Shown one piece after another: positions 4,889 through 7,879 of a stretch of 7,879 nucleotides of DNA (position 1 is the stretch's first letter; the number at the start of each line of letters is the position of its first letter). This DNA is from Methanomassiliicoccaceae archaeon. GTDB lineage: Archaea > Thermoplasmatota > Thermoplasmata > Methanomassiliicoccales > Methanomethylophilaceae. Below the pieces are notes generated by a model that was not told the origin of the DNA, ran no database searches, and was given only the letters and a program-made list of their open reading frames with translations. The position numbers were made by a program, and so were the translations under genes. The stretch covers positions 1 through 7,879 of the forward strand of contig WQXR01000054.1 in the NCBI GenBank assembly GCA_009784745.1. The letters are read 5' to 3'.

Positions 4889-7879
4889 ATGTCAAACAAG
4901 ATTAAAATGAATGGAGGGGAGAAGGGTAAAAAGTACATATCAGGATTGAGAACGCTGACAATGCTGTCAGTTGTGTTCCTTTTGTCGGCGGCGATCGTTC
5001 TTGTTCTGTCGTATGATGATCCTGTGTCGGACGACGATACATTGGGTGCTTCATACATGATAACAGATGCGGCCGGTCTCGCTCAATTGGCGACAGAGGT
5101 CAACGCAGGCGATTCCAAGATCGGAATGGTCTATGTGCTTGGTAACAACATAGATCTGAGCAGCTATGCCAGCTGGACACCGATAGGGATCAACGCCGAC
5201 CGTTCATTCAAAGGAACGTTTGACGGTAACGGATACACAATAACCGGATTGAAGATCGAACGTTCCGCATCAACAGGAGATAATTACATAGGTCTCTTCG
5301 GTTACGTGTTCACAGGCGGTGTGGTACAGAATTTAACACTGGAGGGTGTGAACATAACCGGATACACTTATGTAGGCGGTATAACCGGTTATCTTAACAA
5401 CGCTTCTATTGTGAACTGTCACGTCACAGGCACAGTGAACGGTCACGACAGGGTCGGCGGCATAGCCGGTAATATCAATGTCTCCAGCACCGGAATAAAG
5501 GATTGTTCGTTCATAGGGGATGTCATCGGTACTGCAGCAGCATCGGACAACATAGGCGGCATCGTCGGATATATGGCCAGCAGTTCCGTGACAGGGTCAT
5601 TTGCAGAAGGCACCGTTAAAGGAAGGGATAGCGTAGGCGGCATAGCCGGACATCTGAGCAGCAGTGCCAGTCCCAGTAAGGTTGAGAACTGTTATTACGT
5701 CGGTGATGTCTCCGGACGCAACTATGTCGGCGGTATCATGGGCGACATCAATATGCCTAACAACAATCCGAACAACTCCGTGAACAATTGTTACGCGGCC
5801 GGCACGGTCAAAGGTACGAATTACGTCGGAGGTATTGCCGGTTACCTTTACAACGGTAACGTGAGCAACTGTGCTGCGCTGAACAAGAGTATAACAGCAA
5901 CAACGGGAAGCACATCATACGGCCGTGTCCTCGGAAATATAAACGCAGGGGTAGTAAGCGGGAACATAGCATTCTCGGGCATGCTTGCATATTCAGGTGT
6001 GCTTACCACAGACTTCAACGAAGCGTTCAATACACCAGGCGACACCGGAGGTATTGACATAAATGCCGCCGAGATCGCGTCGGACGGTGCTTTAGGCAAC
6101 CGTTTCACAAGTCCTGTATGGACTGTGGAGGACGGCAAACTGCCGGACTTCTCGACTCCTAAGGAAATAACAGTGGGAGGAAAATTCGGATATCTGTTGC
6201 CGATAAGCATCAATGACGGCATGTTCAACCCGATAACCGGAACATTCGTTTACAACGGTTCGGAGCATACGCCTCCTGTAACAGCAAATAACATCAGACC
6301 CAAGGTAACTTTTACTGTCGATTATTCGAGCAACATATCTGCAGGGACTGCTACTATAACAATAACAGGCACAGGCAATTACAAAGGAACTGTGACGCTC
6401 AATTTTACGGTCCTACAGAAAACGATTACGTCGGATATGTTCAACCCCATAAATGGCACGTTCGTCTATGACGGTTCTAAGCACACTCCCGGCGTTACGA
6501 TCAGCGGTACAGAACCCGGCGTAACGTTCAGTGTTACGCACCCTGGCATCAATATTGACGCAGGTATTGCGTCAACGACGGTCACAGGCACAGGCAATTA
6601 CGGAGGAACGGTGATACTGAACTTCATCATAGATCGGCAGCCTGTTGACAAACCAACGATCAACACCGGCCTCATCTATGCCCTTGGGACTACACATACA
6701 GGCGTGAACTACGACGGCGATCTTGACGGCGACGCTTACGATATTGCCGGAGTTGTCGCCGAGGAAGAAAGTGGCAACTACTCTGCAACATTCACACTTA
6801 AGGACAATTATATTTGGGCAGACGGGACGGACGACGATCTGATCCTGAACTGGACCATCGGTAATGCGACTGGTACTGCGCAGGTGAAGATGGATGACTT
6901 CATATACGGCGAACTCGCAAGTACCCCGTCCGTTGAGGATAAGACCGGCGACTGGACGAATGCTGTATTTGAGTACTGTCTCGACAACGGTGAGAACGCT
7001 CCTGATAACAGTTGGAAATCCGTCGCACCGATGAACGCTGGAAAATACTGGGTGCGTGCCATATTGACGGAGAGTGCAACAGGCAACTTCGCCGATTTGA
7101 CGGTTTCGAAGCAATACGAGATCAAAAAGGCCGACGGTACAAAAAATCCTGCCTATGTGGTCCCGACGTTGGATCACACGCCGTATCTTCCAGGAAAGAA
7201 TCTTGATAACAACACCCAAACGAACTTAAATAGTCATCCGGGGTGGGAATGGGAGAATAAATTTATACCCCTAGGCAATGCGAGGACGGAAACGGAAGCA
7301 TTCCTTGCGGACTATACATCTTCAGATCCAAACTATGAAAACGTGCTCGGAGTGAAGATCACGGTCGTGATCGAAAAGGCAAGGATCTCCGGTTTGATAC
7401 CAATAGCTAACTACGGGTCTTTGATCTACAACGGAAATGAACAATTGGGTGTAGCATATTTCTGGGACATGCCGGGTTTTTACAGGCGCGTTGTCACCAG
7501 CCACAATTACTTTCAAACGGCTCAGGGCAATTACGAAACGGTCTACGAACTGATTGAGCCTTGGAATTATATGTGGCCGGACGGCACTTCAGTTGATCGC
7601 GTGGTCCGATGGACCATCGGCGCATCAATCGGTCATGCCGAAATGGAAGCAGGTGAGGTATTTGTATACGACGGAATGCCCAAGTCTCCCAAGGTCAACG
7701 TTGAAACACTGGATGGTGACTGGACTAACACAGTCTATGAATACTGGGTCGATTCAAACTGGGTGATGACCGTACCAATCAGCGTCGGCACGTATTCCGT
7801 CCGCGCCATTCTGACAGAAAGCCCAGGTGGGAACTTCACGGCGTTCAGAACTGCTTCTGTGAGTTTCACTATCGCACCC
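4889..7879 (+). CDS. Large adhesin-like surface protein with GLUG and MBG/Ig-like repeats, 3' end outside window
   Basis: One frame stays open for 997 codons from the ATG at 4889 to the last base, so the protein is incomplete at its C-terminus. A basic start (KGKKYISGLR) leads into a hydrophobic segment at about residues 24-42, a signal peptide or membrane anchor. Residues 55-145 form a leader domain with DLSSYASWTPIG and FKGTFDGNGYTITGL, which commonly precedes GLUG repeats. Residues 147-350 hold about seven GLUG-type repeats (VGGIAGYL pattern). From residue 442 on there is a chain of Ig-like modules resembling bacterial MBG domains. About 15 N-X-S/T sequons suggest glycosylation on the cell surface. 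The family is expected to act in adhesion to host, mucus or other cells; this is inference from architecture. No catalytic motif is visible. The gene has its own TATA box and strong ribosome binding site, divergent from vapBC. Confidence 0.88.
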   Translation, partial: MSNKIKMNGGEKGKKYISGLRTLTMLSVVFLLSAAIVLVLSYDDPVSDDDTLGASYMITDAAGLAQLATEVNAGDSKIGMVYVLGNNIDLSSYASWTPIGINADRSFKGTFDGNGYTITGLKIERSASTGDNYIGLFGYVFTGGVVQNLTLEGVNITGYTYVGGITGYLNNASIVNCHVTGTVNGHDRVGGIAGNINVSSTGIKDCSFIGDVIGTAAASDNIGGIVGYMASSSVTGSFAEGTVKGRDSVGGIAGHLSSSASPSKVENCYYVGDVSGRNYVGGIMGDINMPNNNPNNSVNNCYAAGTVKGTNYVGGIAGYLYNGNVSNCAALNKSITATTGSTSYGRVLGNINAGVVSGNIAFSGMLAYSGVLTTDFNEAFNTPGDTGGIDINAAEIASDGALGNRFTSPVWTVEDGKLPDFSTPKEITVGGKFGYLLPISINDGMFNPITGTFVYNGSEHTPPVTANNIRPKVTFTVDYSSNISAGTATITITGTGNYKGTVTLNFTVLQKTITSDMFNPINGTFVYDGSKHTPGVTISGTEPGVTFSVTHPGINIDAGIASTTVTGTGNYGGTVILNFIIDRQPVDKPTINTGLIYALGTTHTGVNYDGDLDGDAYDIAGVVAEEESGNYSATFTLKDNYIWADGTDDDLILNWTIGNATGTAQVKMDDFIYGELASTPSVEDKTGDWTNAVFEYCLDNGENAPDNSWKSVAPMNAGKYWVRAILTESATGNFADLTVSKQYEIKKADGTKNPAYVVPTLDHTPYLPGKNLDNNTQTNLNSHPGWEWENKFIPLGNARTETEAFLADYTSSDPNYENVLGVKITVVIEKARISGLIPIANYGSLIYNGNEQLGVAYFWDMPGFYRRVVTSHNYFQTAQGNYETVYELIEPWNYMWPDGTSVDRVVRWTIGASIGHAEMEAGEVFVYDGMPKSPKVNVETLDGDWTNTVYEYWVDSNWVMTVPISVGTYSVRAILTESPGGNFTAFRTASVSFTIAP
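4958..5014 (+). other. Membrane segment or signal peptide core of the adhesin
   Basis: Residues 24-42 are almost all hydrophobic (TMLSVVFLLSAAIVLVL and neighbours), preceded by Lys/Arg and followed by an acidic stretch (SYDDPVSDDD). This gives the inside-positive charge pattern for export. I see no clear cleavage motif, so it may stay as an N-terminal anchor. Confidence 0.8.
5327..5938 (+). repeat. GLUG-type repeat array in the adhesin (about seven units)
   Basis: Units of about 22-31 residues start near residues 147, 174, 203, 234, 265, 298 and 325. Each follows the pattern: hydrophobic residue, Asn-Cys, G-x-V-x-G, then VGGIAG. Good examples of the core are VGGITGYL, VGGIAGNI, IGGIVGYM and VGGIAGYL. 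Cys occurs at the same position in five units (177, 206, 268, 301, 328). The last unit is degenerate. Such repeats are expected to stack as a beta-rich solenoid. Confidence 0.8.
6212..6631 (+). repeat. Tandem pair of MBG-like modules in the adhesin
   Basis: Residues 442-510 and 515-581 are two copies of one module. Both contain MFNPI, then GTFVY(N/D)GS, then AG, then GTGNY, and end in a strand like LNF(T/I). The 18-base DNA segment coding TGTGNY is identical at 6365-6382 and 6584-6601, 219 bases (73 codons) apart. Confidence 0.75.
6644..7132 (+). repeat. Two-module unit of the adhesin, copy 1
   Basis: Module A (about residues 586-660) has GNYSATFTL, then NYIWADGT, and closes with NWTIGNA. 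Module B (about 661-748) has DWTNAVFEY, then NAGKYWVRAILTES and GNFADL, and ends in a strand with YEIKKA. The same A-B order with the same key motifs recurs near the window end. Confidence 0.7.
7139..7393 (+). other. Spacer domain between the two A-B units of the adhesin
   Basis: Residues 751-835 have no clear partner in the window. The end of the segment (ADYTSSDPNYENVLGVKITVVIEKA) resembles the closing strands of bacterial Ig-like or MBG domains, so it is probably a further, divergent Ig-like module. Confidence 0.5.
7394..7879 (+). repeat. Two-module unit of the adhesin, copy 2 (cut by window end)
   Basis: Module A' (about residues 836-911) has IYNGNEQLGV, GNYETVYEL, NYMWPDGT and RWTIGAS. 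Module B' (about 912-997) has VYDGMPKSP, DGDWTNTVYEYW, VGTYSVRAILTES and GNFTAF. Aromatic and DGT positions line up with copy 1, but most other residues differ, so the duplication is old or the modules were acquired separately. Confidence 0.7.

Noticed and set aside
4774..5058. 94-codon open frame on the - strand across the adhesin start
   Set aside because: It covers the adhesin promoter, ribosome binding site and signal segment in antisense and has no family features.
5327..5938. CRISPR-like periodic repeats
   Set aside because: The periodicity is at protein level (GLUG units) with variable DNA, not identical DNA repeats separated by unique spacers.
5848..6228. 126-codon open frame on the - strand
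   Set aside because: It is a shadow of the adhesin frame with no promoter or ribosome binding site.
6572..7219. 215-codon open frame on the - strand
   Set aside because: It is antisense to the adhesin, whose + frame is continuous and has clear repeat domains. The - strand product shows no recognisable motif.

Overview
The window looks like a piece of an archaeal chromosome. TATA-like boxes lie about 25-35 bases before expected transcript starts, GAGGTG/GGTGAT-type Shine-Dalgarno sites are present, neither tRNA gene encodes CCA, and the tRNA-Thr carries the U discriminator typical of archaea. The archaeal-type long FKBP with a Lys/Ala/Pro tail, the ACT protein beside argD and the giant GLUG/Ig-like adhesin suggest a host-associated member of Thermoplasmatota, most likely Methanomassiliicoccales. 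That placement is an inference. None of the six complete or 3'-complete genes ends in TAG, which fits a lineage that uses TAG for pyrrolysine, but six genes are too few to prove it.

Layout. Positions 1-1370 hold core genes on the + strand: the 3' part of an acetylornithine aminotransferase (argD), then an ACT-domain protein with its own promoter and ribosome binding site. A tRNA-Thr(UGU) on the - strand follows (1374-1447). Upstream of it on the same strand is a solitary YhcG/DUF1016-type PDDEXK nuclease (1514-2632). A 373-base non-coding stretch (2633-3005) carries three copies of an 11-base repeat and the promoter of the next gene. An FKBP-type prolyl isomerase (3006-3830, +) is followed by tRNA-Arg(CCU) (3889-3963, +).

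A vapBC toxin-antitoxin operon (3976-4601, -) converges on the tRNA-Arg. Its promoter contains a 16-base perfect palindrome and a second TGATATCA site over the antitoxin start codon. A 287-base divergent intergenic region follows. The last 3 kb is one open gene (4889 to the window end, 997 codons with no stop) for a membrane-anchored, secreted adhesin-like protein: N-terminal membrane segment, about seven GLUG-type repeats with conserved Asn-Cys, then a chain of bacterial-type Ig-like (MBG-like) modules.

Reading. The window alternates housekeeping genes with accessory genes placed next to tRNAs (nuclease, toxin-antitoxin) and a large surface protein. The main points for a second look are the adhesin with its repeated two-module unit, the TGATATCA sites shared between the vap promoter and the adhesin upstream region, and the TGACCGAAAGT repeats beside the nuclease, which could be an insertion-sequence relic or a regulatory array. 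I saw no CRISPR array, complete transposon or rRNA.
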